DNA of 64,000 bases from Ailanthus altissimus (Eukaryota > Streptophyta > Magnoliopsida > Sapindales > Simaroubaceae). Each line of letters starts with the position of its first letter. Within the stretch, counting starts at the first letter, position 1. Positions 1 to 12,171 of the stretch are shown here, piece after piece. The DNA lies in contig OX327686.1 in assembly GCA_946807835.1 (NCBI GenBank), positions 17,174,001 through 17,238,000 of the forward strand, written 5' to 3'. The position numbers and the translations under genes are program-made. The notes beneath the pieces are model-generated. The model was not told the origin of the DNA. It worked only from the letters and a program-made list of their open reading frames with translations, and made no database searches.

Positions 1-316
1 AACTCTAAAGGTGTTTTATTTTCGCATGTGGGGGTTTATACGATGTAATAAAAAAAGTTATTAGTTTACATGATAAACCAAGGATATTATATATTTTTTT
101 TCGTAACCATAATGGGAGCCCTACTGGTGGGGGTTAATTGTGCTTGCACAGATATGAATAATTAATTGAGAATAACCTTCTTATATGATGAGAGCATGTA
201 TTGAGAGGCTGTATTTAAAATCTCACTTAATCAGATTGAAATTTATAATATTATGTGATAATATTTTAAATGGTCTGTCTTGTCAATACATTGTAAGACG
301 GATTATTATAGTCTTT

Positions 317-612
317 CCCAATATTGCTTTAGCATAAGGGATTTGATCGGTGTGACTTGGTTTAATGTCGGTAAAATATGAGATGAGTAAAATATATGTG
401 AATATATTATCCAATATTGCTTTAGCATGAGGGTAGTGTTAGTAACATATATTTGACTATTGACAAGTTAATTTGAAATACACTTACCCAATATTGCTTT
501 AGCGTGAGGATAAGGTGTATTTAGGATCAGTAGTAAGAGTTGTATGAGATGCAATTGACAAGAGTTGTCTACCTGTTGGGTTTACAAAGGCTAATATTAC
601 TTTAGCGTGAGG
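317..612 (+). repeat. Four copies of a 22-nt leader motif (CCAATATTGCTTTAGC + GAGG-like)
   Basis: The word CCAATATTGCTTTAGC followed by RTRAGG occurs at 317-339, 410-433, 487-509 and, diverged, 591-612. Spacing is 93, 77 and 104 nt. The second copia element keeps four counterparts on the other strand at 11220-11243, 11323-11345, 11400-11422 and 11492-11514. The text between copies is unrelated, so this is a dispersed motif within the leader rather than a simple tandem repeat. Function unknown. Confidence 0.8.
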
Positions 613-762
613 CTGGAGTAAAATACCAATGGGGTCTACTTCCCTCTATATAGTTTAAAATTTTTAAACTGTCGTTATCCCGTTTAAGAGATATCAGTTA
701 TACCTATGATCTAAAGTATTATTAATTAACAATTAGAAATGTTCAGGTAAACATCTCCTAAT

Positions 763-826
763 TTGTCTTATAGAGATAAGATATTTGTCTTATAGAGATA
801 AGATACTTGTCTTATATAGATAAGAT
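763..826 (+). repeat. Three tandem 22-bp units
   Basis: TTGTCTTATAGAGATAAGAT is repeated with a 22-bp period starting at 763, 785 and 807. Each unit contains the dyad TTATCT-like arms around TAGA. It sits where the copia leader should run into gag and is absent from the related copia element at 5851-12171, so it is a local expansion. Confidence 0.85.
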
Positions 827-3487
827 GAGTACGAGCAATCCGTTAGTAATCTTGATTAATACCCAATAACTATAGGGTACCAAATAAAATATTTAAGACT
901 TGCTTATGAATTTGAGAATAGTTCTAGATTCAAAAATATTTGATATTTCTCAATCACAGATAGAGAAAAGTCATAATGGAAAATATTTCCACCATGATAA
1001 GGTTTCAAATAGTAAATATTACTATTTATAACACCTTGACTTAAGAAAGATTGACTCATTAGATATCTATTTAATCAAACATTAACATTTCATTAGCATT
1101 TGATGTTAACTATACAAGGGTATGAGATACTGCTTGTCATTCTCATATCTACAAGATGTTGCATGATTTGACGAATGCTTGATAGCTATGAAATGAGAAG
1201 TTTAGCTTCTCGTAGGAAATGGAGATTTCTTATACACGGTAGCCGCTAAGACTTCTAAGTCACTTCCCTTTAGGCAAAAGCATTAATGTTATATAATTGT
1301 TATTTCGTACCAAACATTATTAGGTGAATCATATCACTCCCTGTAGTTGACAGAAAAGGTTATCATAAAAACATTGGAAATAGTTTCTTATTATAATGAT
1401 GATGTTTTACTAAGTGAATGTCAGTTAATGAATGGACTTTATATCTTATATACAGCATGAAATGTCATACGTATATAGGTGAAGAGAATAAATAGTAGTT
1501 CAGTAACTTTAAATAAGAATGAATAGTGGCATGTAAGATTAGGTCATATAGTCGTGAGACGACTATCCCGTCTAGTTAATGATGGTCAGATATTTGATCT
1601 GACTATAGAACATTGATTAGTTTATGAATTATGAATTCAAGAGAATATGATCGAATCTTTATTTAGGTGTAAGATGTCAGGCTACTGGTTTATTGTATCT
1701 GGTATATAAAGAAGTATTTTGTCCAATAAATATTACTACAATAGGTGATTTCGATACTTCATTGTCTTTATAGTGATTTGTCACCATATAGACATGTGTT
1801 TCTAGGAAACGCAGGTTAGAAAATTTTTGAATTGTTCAAAATGTTCTCACTGTGAATGTAAAGAAACAAACCCTTATTTATCTTAAATACTTTCGATTAA
1901 ATTAAAGAACTTTATACATAACCAGTAGATTCATAAATTATTTAAACGAGAATATGATTCTCACTCAACATAGTCCTCCAGATACTCCTAAACATAAATG
2001 TGTTAGGAATTAGTAATACGACTTTATTAGATACAGTCTGATTGATATTGAGCATCACTGATCTTCTACAATATCTATGGGATTATGCTTTAGAATCTGT
2101 CGCTCAATTATTGAAAATAATTCCATCAAAAATCGTTCCTTCTACTCTGTATGAGATATAGACTAAATGAGAATCGAGTTTTAAGTATGTTAAGGCTTGG
2201 GGTTAATCTCTTTGCATAAGAGTTATACAATAGGATAAATATGCATCTAATGGTGCAAGTATCGGTTCATTAGGTATCCCAAGTGTTTAATGGGATACCA
2301 ATTCTATAATTCAGATAAATGAAATATGTTTGTTTCTCATGATGCTATTTTCCTAGAGAAAGAGTTCTCATGAATCGTGGAGATTGTAGAAAGATTGAAC
2401 TTGATGAAGTCAATAAAAATATAGATGAACCAACGATGAATTTTTAAGTTCAATTAAGTGAAATACATTTAACACACTCTCATAAATAAAAAAGGAAATC
2501 AAGGCCACCATTTAGATATGTTTGATACTTGAAGGTGCCTTTGGTTTTTTCTTAGTTGAAGAAAAAGATCCTTTAACTTACGGAGAGACGATGTTTGACA
2601 TCGTTCACGAAAGTGGCAAGATACCATAAAATTCAAAATTTACTCTAAGTATGACGATTAGTCTAGGACTTAATTATGCTTCCTATAGAAATTTTGTTTC
2701 TATTAGCTGTAAATTAGTTTACGCAGTGGAAGTATAGTCTATATTTGAAGGAATAGTCCTTCATGGCCCAACTGATGTTGAAAGGTTACACTTAGAGATC
2801 TAGGATTGGTAATGAGGAAACCGTTTTCATCAGTAACCATGCCAAAAGTCAATTTTGATTTTTTTTGTTATTGTCGTATATTATGATTGTGAGGACTGGC
2901 TAATGTATGTAAAGATGGTATTCTTGGATGTATATCTCGAGTAAGAGATATGCATAGAATAGTCTGATGCTTTTACATCCAAGCATAACATCTAATATAA
3001 TGTGCAAACTGAAGAAGTTTATTTATGGACTTGAGCAGTTTTTCCAACGTTGGAATCATTGTTGATATGATAAAATCAGAAAGTCTGGTTTTATCAGGAA
3101 TAAAGAGGAAGTGTGTGTGTTCAGAAAAGGCAGTGGGAGTATGATTATCTTTTTAGTTCTCTAAAGTGGAAAATATACTCAATGTCGTAAACAATTTTCG
3201 TATATTACAAGTAAATCATATAAGTGGATCCTATCTTACTATATTGCAAAATAAAGGTAATTACTCAAGCCAAGAAACCATAAGGCATACCAATTTTCTA
3301 ATCATGTAAACTCTGAGTACCACATAATTAGAAAGTTCTTGGCTACAAAAGTTGTAATAATATCTAGAAAACAATCTATAGATAATGTAGCGAAACCCCT
3401 AAGCCTAAACTCCTAAAGGGTTTGAGAAATATGTGGAGTGTATTGTATGAGATACCAGGACGTATGGCACTAAAGCAAGTAGGAGTT

Positions 3488-3576
3488 TGTTGGAGTTGGT
3501 GCTTACGTGCCATTCCAATATTAAATAATTAATATTCATAAAATATTATAATAGAATGTAAGCACCAGCTCAAACA
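3488..3576. other. Palindrome centre: two facing copia 3' LTR stubs
   Basis: 3488-3516 starts TGTTGGAGTTGGTGCTTACG and follows the purine tract of copy A, as a 3' LTR start should. 3576 back to about 3553 carries the matching stub (TGTTTGAGCTGGTGCTTAC) for the minus-strand arm. The first 29 nt of the plus stub match the start of the family-P LTR at 40872 at 26 positions by eye. The space between the stubs is AT-only and itself nearly self-complementary. Confidence 0.75.
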
Positions 3577-5850
3577 AACTCTCACTTGCTTTAGTGCCAT
3601 ACGTACTGGTATCTCATACTAATACACTCTACATGTTTTTCAAACACTTTAGGAGTTTAGGCTTAGGGGTTTCACTATGTTATCTATGGATTGTTTCCTA
3701 GATATTATTACAACTCCTGTAGCCAAGAACTTTCTAATTATGTGGTATTCAATGTTCACATGATTAGAATACTGGTGTGTCTTATGGCTTCTTGGCTTGA
3801 GCAATTACCGTTATTTTGTAATATAGTGGGATAGGATCCACTGAGCTTGAAACTATTTATAGCTCTGCAATTAAGAATAATATCCATAGTATGTCCTTTG
3901 TAGGCTTCTCAAGCTGCAACATTTTCTACCTCCAAGGCAAAATTAGTTATGGACATTTAATTACACACATTTAACTAGCTCCGGTACTGATAAAGAGAAA
4001 CACATAACTAGATGTACACTTTCTGCCTTCCAGATCAGACGAAAGATTAAATATGTGCGTCGCTTCATTTGTAAGAAAAGCTCCATAAATAGACTTCTTC
4101 AGTTTGCACATTATATTAGACGTTATGCTTGGATGCAAAAGCATTAAACTATTCTATGCATATCTCTTACTCAAGATATACATCCAAGAATACCATCTTT
4201 ACATCCATTAGCCAGTCCTCACAATCATAATATACGACAATAACAAAAAAAATCAAAATTGACTTTTGGCATGGTTACTGATGAAAACGGTTTCCTCATT
4301 ACCAATCCTAGATCTCTGAGTGTAACCTTTCAACATCAGTTGGGCCATGAAGGACTATTCCTTCAAATATAGACCACTGCGTAAACTAATTTATAGCTAA
4401 TAGAAACAAAATTTCTATATGAAGCATAATTAAGTCCTAGACTAATCGTCATACTTAGAGTAAATTTTGAATTTTATAGTATCTTGCCACTTTTCTGAAC
4501 GATGTCAAACATCGTCTCTCTGTAAGTTAAAGGATCCTTTTCTTCAACTAAGAAAAAACCAAAGGCACCTTCAAGTATCAAACATATCTAAATGGTGGCC
4601 TTGATTTCCTTTTTTATTTATGAAAGTGTGTTAAATGTATTTCACTTAATTGAACTTAAAAATTCATCGTTGGTTCATCTATATTTTTATTGACTTCATC
4701 AAGTTCAATCTTTCTACAATCTCCACGATTCATGAGAACTCTTTCTCTAGGAAAATAGCATCATGAGAAACAAACATATTTCATTTATCTGAATTATAGA
4801 ATTGGTATCCAATTAAACACTTGGGATACCTAATGAACCGATACTTGCACCATTAGATGCAAGTTTATCCTATTGCATAACTCTTATGCAAAGAGATTAA
4901 CCCCAAGCCTTAACATACTTAAAACTCGATTCTCATTAGTAGAAGGAATGATTTTTGATGGAATTATTTTCAATAATTGGGCAACAGATTCTAAAGCATA
5001 ATCCCATAGATATTGTAGAAGATCAGCGATACTCAATATCAATCAGACTGTATCTAATAAAGTCTTATTCCTCGTTTCCTAAACACATATATTTTTAGGA
5101 GTATCTAGAAGACTATGTTGAGTGAGAATCATATTCTCGTTTAAATAATTTGTGAATCTACTAGTTATGTATAAATTTCTTCAATCTAATCGAAAGTATT
5201 TAATATACATAAGGGTTTGTTTCTTTACATTCACAGTCAGAACATTTTAAACGCTTCAAAAATTTCTAGCCTGCGTTTTCTAGAAACACATGTCCATATG
5301 GTGACAAATCACTAGGAAGACAATGAAGTATCGAAATCACCTATAGTAGTAATATTCATTGGACAAAATACTTCTTTATGTACTAGATTCAATAAACCAG
5401 TAGCCTGGCATCTTACACCTACATAAAGATTTGGTCATATTATCTTGAATTCATAATTCATAAACTAATCAATTTTCTATAGTCAGATCAACTATTTGAC
5501 CAGCATTAACCAGACGAGATAATCGTCTCACAACTATATGACCTAATCTTACATGTCACTATTTATTATTATTTAAAGTTGCTGAACTACTATTTATTCT
5601 GTTCACCTATACACTTATGACATTTCATGTTGTATACAAGATATGAAGTCCATTCATTAACTGACATTCACTTAGTAAAACATCATCATTATAATAAGAA
5701 ACTATTTTGAATATTTTTATGATAACCCTCTTTGTCAACTACAGGGAGTGATATGATTCACCTAATAATGTTTGACACCAAATAGCAATTATATAACATT
5801 AATGCTTTTACCTAAAGGAGAAGTGACTTAGAAGTCTTAACGGCTACCAC
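3577..5850 (-). pseudogene. Degraded copia pol fragment (copy A'), inverted copy of A
   Basis: Read on the minus strand from 5850 this runs through protease/GAG-pre-integrase, integrase, reverse transcriptase and the C-terminal tail in the same order as 1228-3487. It shares most of copy A's disabling mutations, so the duplication happened after decay had begun. It includes part of the RNase H region (3860-4080) lost from copy A. At 5850/5851 it abuts the RNase H segment of the next copia element. Not translatable. Confidence 0.8.
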
Positions 5851-7379
5851 ATAATAATGTGTGCTCTTGGCTCTTTTGCTTGTGCAATGGCTCTATTGTT
5901 GTCTCAAAATAATAGGGTAGGATCTTTTGAACTTGAAACTATTTCGAGCTCAGCAACAAATTTACGTATCCACACTACTTCTTTTGCAGCTTCAGAAGCG
6001 GCTATGTATTCTGCCTCAGTGGTTGAATCAGCTGTGGATCCCTCTTTGGTGCTTTTTCAACTCACTGCAGCATCGTTGAGAATGAATACATACTCAGATT
6101 TAGACTTTCTATCATCCAAGTGAGATTGAAAGTCTAAATCTACTTATCCTCTCACCTGCAAGTCACTATCTCCATAAACAAGCAACTTGTCGTTCATACC
6201 CTTAAGGTACTTAAGGACATGTTTGACTGCCATCCAATAGTTGTCACCTTGATCAGATTGGTATCGACTAGTGATACTTAAAGCCATACTGATATCAGGT
6301 CTCGTGCACATCATAGCATACATCAAGCTTCCAACAGTTGATGCATATGGTATGTTAGACATTCTAACTCTTTCATCTTCTGTTTAAGGAGTCATTTTCC
6401 TCGAAAGATGAATGCAATGTCTAAAAGGTACACTAGTTGTCTTATAATTAGTGAAACTGTACCTTTCTAAAACACTATTAATATATGATGATTGGGAGAG
6501 TCCTATCAGTTTCCTCGCTCTATCTCTATAAAGTTTTATACCTAGTATAAAGGATGCCTCTCCCAAATCCTTCATAGAGAAGTTCTTACTCAAATAGCTT
6601 TTGACTGATTGCAACATACCAATATCATTTCCAATGATAAGTATGTCGTCTACATAGAAAATTAAGAAAACTATCATACTCCTACTAACCTTTCTGTACA
6701 CACAAGCTTCCTCTTCATTTTTGATAAAATCAGACCATATGATTACTTCATCAAAACAAAGATTCCACCTTCAGACTGTTCCATGTATATCTCTTCTTTG
6801 AGATATTCATTCAAGAATGCCGTCTTTACATCCATCTGCCATATCTCATAATCATAGTATGCTGCTAATGCCAATAATATTCGAATTGACTTAAGCATTG
6901 CTACTGGTGCAAAGGTTTCCTCATAATCGATCCCAGATCGCTGAGTATAACCTTTAGCAACCAGTCGGGCTTTAAAGGTTTCAACCTTTCCATCGAGCGC
7001 ACACTTCCATTTATAAATCCATTTACAACCAATAAGAACTATTCCTTCAGGAAGCTGAACCAAGTCTCAGACTTAATTCTGATGCATAGAGTCAATTTTG
7101 AATTTCATGGCAACTTGCCATTTTTCTGAGTCAATGTCCAACATCGCCTCTCTATAGGTCAAATGATCATTTTCTTCAATTAAGAAAACTCTTAGCGCAC
7201 CTTCAGGCATCTGACCATACCTAGCAGGTGGCCTAGTCATCCTTTCTTACCTACGAGTAGGGTGTGTAAAAGGTATTTTGCTCGATTGAGCCTGAGTTTT
7301 CATTTGTGGTTCATCTTAGTTCTGATTGACTTCATCAAGTTCAATCTTTTATAATCCCCACAATTCTTGATAAACTGTT
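5851..7379 (-). pseudogene. Copia reverse transcriptase and RNase H, C-terminal half of pol (element B)
   Basis: Minus-strand reading from 7379 downwards. Reverse transcriptase lies at 7063-6743 (CKWIYKWK, KARLVAKGYTQ, YEETFAPVA, MDVKTAFL) and continues at 6701-6384 with the catalytic YVDDILIIG at about 6656-6630. The GSLMYAMMCTRPDI segment is at 6335-6290. The RNase H acidic stretch (SKSEYVF...TTEAEYIAASEA) reads through 6115-5980. Stops and frameshifts separate the blocks, and the gene is cut at about 5851 where copy A' begins. This is the best preserved copia pol in the window. Upstream pol resumes beyond the solo LTR at 7380-8831. Confidence 0.9.
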
Positions 7380-8831
7380 GATGCGATATTTCTATATCAT
7401 AAATTAAGTGCAAGTATACACTATCGTATGCAAGTAATAAAGAGACTAATTAGTCGGATGTCGAACCCACAGGGATAATTTCTTCTAATTAACCAATTAC
7501 TAAAATTATGTCTTCCTAATAATTATTCAGAAAAATAAAATTTCAAGAATGAATGTAGAAAATATAAAAGTAAAAACACAATGCAATGAGATTTAAAGAT
7601 AACAACGTAGAGAAAACCTAGGATTAATATTATCCCTCAATATGCTTTTTAATGATTAATCCTCTAATATTTAACTCACTTAGTCTTTATTATTGATCAA
7701 GACGCTAATGTATTCACAAGCCTCTTCCAAGGTCATGCAAGTATACCCTAATTTACCAAATACCTATATTCCTATGGTACTTGTAATAAATTAAGATTCA
7801 TTAAGATTAGGTCTTATTGATCATACATGCCAATTAGGTATATTCCTATCCTAAATTGAAACTTGCATATGCAACATTGAATGTTACTCTACAATCATGC
7901 ATCAAATTACCTAGGTCTAAATATTATGATTCCTCTTCCGAGTTTATCAATAATATTACCAACTCATTCACCATATATTGGCCAGATATATTGAAGCTTT
8001 AAACACAAGTAATTTAAATAATAAATGACTAAGTTTATTAAATACTAAAAAGATGTGACAATTAAGCACACATATTGAGTTCAAATATTAACCCTAGAAA
8101 ATAAGTTAGTTCATAGCTACAAGAGAACAGCAGTAAAAATAATTATAAATCATGATACAATTATTTGCAAACCGATATTGACGTCGAATTGCTCTTAATT
8201 GCGCTGCCTAGGAACTCTTGATGCCGAAGAACGTCTTGTATCTCTCTCTAAAGTTGCTTCAATTAAGCTCCTATTGCTCTCCAAGACTCGTGCTCTATAT
8301 TCTTGGTGCTCTTGGGTCGTCTTGGATTCCTCTCTGGTCTCTTTTGATGATTCTTGAAGGTTGGGAACGAGTGGCTTTATATAGGGATTGATATGACCTT
8401 GAAAATCTCAATTCTTGTTGACTAGGACTCGCATTACCGCTGGCGCGCTATGCATCTGTCGCTGGGGCGACGCGTGAAAAAGCTATTACCGCTGGAGCGG
8501 TGGGATCTTGGCGCTGGGGCGCTGTCTTGTCGCTGGGGCGGTGACTGTCTGGCGCTGGGGCGCTAGACGCGACTTAACAGGTCGTTTTTCTAATTTCGAT
8601 CACTATTCTGGCGCTGGGGCTATATTCCTTGTGGCGCGGGGGCGTTGGACTCACATTTTGAAAACTTCGCAATTTAGTCCCTGTTTTCGCTCATTTTGCA
8701 TTCTTTCTTTAAATTTCGTTCAAGTCCTTACAATTAACAATAAAGCACATAAATAGCCATCTATTCTCATAAAATTATAAAATATCAATAATAAAAATAT
8801 GAGAAAATATATGACAAATTTGTCCTTATCA
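7380..8831 (-). mobile_element. Solo LTR, family Q copy 1 (1452 bp)
   Basis: Read on the minus strand it begins TGATAAGGAC and ends ATCGCATCA, the TG...CA ends of an LTR. The host sequence ACTGT is duplicated exactly at 7375-7379 and 8832-8836. Inside, in LTR sense: a GC-rich block of small dyads (8435-8650 on the plus strand), a TATA box (TATATAAAG, near 8380), then the AT-rich downstream half ending in a segment like 'GTGGGTTCGACATCCGACT', typical of Athila-like gypsy LTR ends. No internal region or second LTR, so it is a solo LTR. It interrupts copia element B between integrase and reverse transcriptase. The open frames across the GC block are incidental. Confidence 0.9.
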
Positions 8832-8836
8832 ACTGT

Positions 8837-10110
8837 TTCTTAACAAAAGTGGCATTGCGAGCAACGAGCACATTTCGTTGTTCAGGATCATAAAATTAGT
8901 ATCCCATTAAATTCTTGGGATACCCGATGAACTGATACTTATACCCCCTGGGTGCAAGTTTATCATATTGTGCAACATTTACATAAGCAAGATAGCCCTA
9001 AATTTTAAAATATTTACGATTCAGTTTCCTTCCAGTTAATATCTGATATAGAGTGAAGGGAACCACTTTTAATGGAACTCTGTTCAATAAGTGAGCAGAA
9101 GTTTCTAGGGCATGATCCCACAGATATTCAGGAAGATCAGTTCAGCTCATCATCAATTGAACCATATCTATTAAAGTTCAATTCCTCCCCTCTGAGACAC
9201 CATTGTGTTACGGAGTACCTGGAAGACTATATTGAACTAGAATCTCATTCTCCTTTAAATAATCCAAAAATTCACTGTTCATGTACTCACCACCTCGATC
9301 TGATCGAAGGCACTTAATGTACATGCCAGTTTGTTTCTCTACTTAAGTCAAAATTCTTTAAAATTTTCAAAGGTTTCTAACTTATGTTTCAAAAGAAACA
9401 TATACCCATATCGTGACAAATAATCGATAAAATGTACAAAGTATTAAAATTCACCCATTGCAGTATGATTCATTGGACCGGATACATCACTATGTACACG
9501 TTCTAATAAATCTAAGGCACGGTATCCAACACCTACTAATAGATATTTGGTCAACTTTCCTTGAATACATAATTCATAAACTGGATAAGGCTGTATAGTC
9601 AAATCAGGTATCTGACAATCCTTAACCAAACAGGTTATGCGTCTCACACCTATATGACCTAATCTCATATGCTATAATTTTGTTTCATTTAAAGTTTCCA
9701 AATTGCTACTTGTACTAGTTTATATATTCATGACACTTCTTGTTGTATCTAATATATAATGCCTATTCACTAACCAACAATCAGCTAATAAAACATCATG
9801 TATATCATATAAACACAAGGAACAATTTTGAATATAAATATGATACCCTTCACTGTCAAGTACAGGAAGGGATATAACCTGTCTGATGATACTGGAATAT
9901 AATAACAATTATACAATACAATGTATTTATTACATGGGAGAAGTAAATCTATATGTCCAACATCTGCAACCTGTAGGAAATTCCCCATTTTCAGCTCGAA
10001 GCTTTACCTCTCCTGGCTGTAGCAACTAACTTCCCTTAGACCCTGTAACATATTACAGATGTAAGAAGGACATGTTGTATCTAATATCCAGTCTGTACTA
10101 GCATCAAATG
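8837..10110 (-). pseudogene. Copia protease, GAG-pre-integrase and integrase (element B)
   Basis: Minus strand from 10110. The protease active-site segment reads WILDTTCPSYICNMLQGL near 10090-10030, with the usual DTG changed to DTT. The following stretch at 9988-9785 carries the YNCYYIPVSSDRL block. GAG-pre-integrase/zinc-binding lies at 9668-9560 (RLGHIGVRRI, YELCIQGK). The integrase core opens with HSDVSGPM at about 9490 and fades, with many stops, to about 8840. Reading frames shift repeatedly. The order protease-integrase-RT marks this as copia rather than gypsy. Continuity with the RT part is broken only by the Q solo LTR. Confidence 0.85.
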
Positions 10111-10189
10111 CTAAAGAAATGTCAATGATAGGAAAGCAAATACTTGAGAGAGTCTTCTTCAAACTTGCAAGATATTTTGGGCAGTTGCA

Positions 10190-10987
10190 TTTTTAGTGCC
10201 CATCATCGCTGCAAAAGATATATTTTCCTTTTGCCTTGCTCTTCCCTAGAGGTTTAGATATCGGTCGCTTATGAGGACCCATTTGGAGTATCTACCTCAT
10301 CTTCTATTTCTTCTTCCCTTTGGAATTCTCAGAAGCCCTTGGGGTAAAAGATGAAGCACCCTGAACAAGAAGGGCAAAAGCCCCTTTATACATATCCCCA
10401 CATGCTATCTTCAATATATTATAAAGATCAATATAGGTAGGGGTCAATTCTTACATATTAAAGTTCATGATGAACTGCGTGAATGACCTTGGAAGTGACT
10501 AGAGAATCAAACTATTCCTCAAACTATTGTTTAAAGAAATATCTATAGTCTCAAGCCTCTTAATATATATGATAATTTTAAGGACATGAGGACTGACTGG
10601 ACTGCCTTCAGGAAGTCTAGCCTGAAAAAGTGCTTTGGCGACACGATATATTTCAACCTGTGGCCTGTCACCAAAAATCTCCTTCAGGTAGAGCATGATG
10701 CTACTAGTATTCTCCATATGGAGATGCTCTTTCTGCAGCTCATGAGACATAGAGGCAAGGATGTAAGATTTAACTTTTAAATCTTCATCCAACTATTTCT
10801 GATATATCACCCTTTCCTCTGGGGTGGCATCATCAGAAACACCTCTGGGTATCTTCTGATCAATAATATATCCAAGCCTCTAAGAATTTAGAACAATTCT
10901 GAGATTAGTCATCCATTCTGAATAGTTATCAGCACCCTTGAGTTGATTGACATCAAGAATGCACATCAAATAATTGTTCAAAGCCAT
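10190..10987 (-). pseudogene. Copia gag with degenerate zinc knuckle (element B)
   Basis: The minus-strand ATG at 10987-10985 opens MALNNYLMCILDVNQLKGAD, followed by NYSEWMTNLRIVLNS and then a stop. The frame continues through LDEDLKVKSYILASMSHELQ and MLYLKEIFGD (about 10790-10670) to about 10499. These are the typical copia gag (UBN2/retrotran_gag) blocks. A zinc-knuckle relic (FCSDDGH*KCNCPKYLASLKK) reads at about 10235-10165. At least three in-frame stops and a frameshift disable it. The start is chosen by the family-typical first residues and the leader directly upstream. Confidence 0.85.
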
Positions 10988-12157
10988 ATTAATCTTTACA
11001 AGACAAATAAAATAAATATATATCAGTAGATTAAAAATTAATTAAATCACTAATTAAAATATTTTAAATCATGGGTATAACAATTATACAATTTTTAATT
11101 TAAAAAACATCCTCCCACTGCTTTACATAATCCCTTTAATCTTTCTAACGGGATAACGATAGTTTAAGAATTTTTAAACTATACAGTGAGAAGTGGACCA
11201 CATTGGCATTTTACTCTAACCTCATGCTAAAGCAATATTCGCCTTTATAAACCTAGTAGGTAGACAACTCTTATCAATTGCAACTCATGTAACTCTTACA
11301 ACTGATCCTAAATACACCTTATCCTCACGCTAAAGTAATATTGGGTAAGTGTATTTCAGATTAACTTATCAATTATCAAATATATGTTACTGACACTATC
11401 CTCACGCTAAAGAAATATTGGATAATATATTTGCATAAATTTGACTCATCTCATGTTTTATCGGCATTAGACCAAGTCACACTTACCAAATCCCTCATGC
11501 TAAATTAATATTAGAAAAGACCATAGTGACCCATCTTACACCGTACTGACAAGATAGATCAATAAAATATTAACATATAATACAATAAAATTTAATCTGA
11601 TTAAGAGAGATTTTAAATACAGGCTCTCATCACATGAGAAGGTTATTCTCAATCAATTATTTAATTATGTGTAAACATAGCTAACCCGCACCAGTAGGAC
11701 TCTCATTGTGGTTACCAACACAAAACAAATGATATACTTAGTTTATCATGTAAACTAATAACTCTTATTATTACATCTCATAAAACTCCACATACAAAAA
11801 ATTTAAAAAAATTTACTCTTTTTTTAGTGTCAACGCCGTAGTGTTGACATTTTAGCGCTGCAGCGCTAAGGCTTTAAAAGCCTCAGCGCAGTAGCATTCG
11901 CTTACCAACACTGGGGCGCTAAAAGTAATGCTTCCAACGTTGCAGCGCCCCAGCGATCATCCATCGCTGGCGCGTCGAACACCCAGCGCCCTAGCGTTTA
12001 TATAAACGTTGGAGCGCTGGGCATGAGCTCTACAGCATTCCAGGGATAGTTTTTACCAGTTATACATTTTCAATACTTGAAATGCATCCGAACAACCCTG
12101 GAACTTGTCCTATAACATAACTAACATTTAGCAAACACCCAAAATCACACGAAATTG
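10988..12157 (-). other. Leader of copia element B, with hairpin cluster
   Basis: Non-coding region between primer-binding site and gag. The gag-proximal part (11160-11830) matches the leader of copy A and holds four copies of its 22-nt motif. The LTR-proximal part (11829-12030) is unusually GC-rich and packed with dyads: 11829-11848 (GTCAACGC/GTGTTGAC arms), 11852-11869 (TTAGCGCTGCAGCGCTAA, perfect), 11950-11970 (CCAGCGAT/ATCGCTGG, loop CATCC) and 11982-12021 (CCCAGCGC/GCGCTGGG arms around the perfect palindrome CGTTTATATAAACG at 11995-12008). No such block is visible in what remains of copy A. Confidence 0.8.
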
Positions 12158-12169
12158 CTCTGATACAAA
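12158..12169 (-). other. Primer-binding site of copia element B
   Basis: The minus strand reads TTGTATCAGAGC two bases after the LTR end, close to TGGTATCAGAGC, the initiator-Met tRNA complement used by copia elements. Confidence 0.8.
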
Positions 12170-12171
12170 TT

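Larger units (their letters stand above)
1..3487 (+). pseudogene. Degraded Ty1/copia gag-pol interior (copy A), 5' end outside window
   Basis: Interior of a copia retrotransposon read on the plus strand and broken by many stops and frameshifts. Order seen: non-coding leader (1-760), almost no gag, protease remnant near 1095-1190 (degenerate version of the aspartic-protease segment), GAG-pre-integrase near 1515-1640, integrase remains to about 2450, reverse transcriptase 2690-3160 (residues MYVKMVFLD where copia has the MDVKTAFL motif), then the C-terminal tail 3290-3480 and a purine-rich tract just before 3488. The YVDD box and much of RNase H are missing. It aligns throughout with the minus-strand copia at 5851-12171 (leader 1-680 against 11160-11830). 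Gag was mostly deleted. The 5' LTR lies off the window. The copia assignment is firm; no product is possible. Confidence 0.85.
1228..5850. repeat. Large imperfect palindrome of copia sequence, arms about 2.3 kb
   Basis: 1228-3516 is matched in reverse complement by about 3553-5850. By eye the 2490-2900 / 4200-4620 stretch differs at only a few percent of positions. Both arms stop within about 30 nt of the same 3' LTR start, leaving an AT-rich spacer of about 36 nt (3517-3552). The right arm carries roughly 200 nt (3860-4080) that the left arm lacks. The left arm is attached to upstream copia sequence (1-1227) and the right arm is joined to a different copia element inside its RNase H region. 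Confidence 0.85.

Noticed and set aside
5857..6123. Plus-strand open frame of 88 codons
   Set aside because: Antisense shadow of copia RNase H, which reads clearly on the minus strand.
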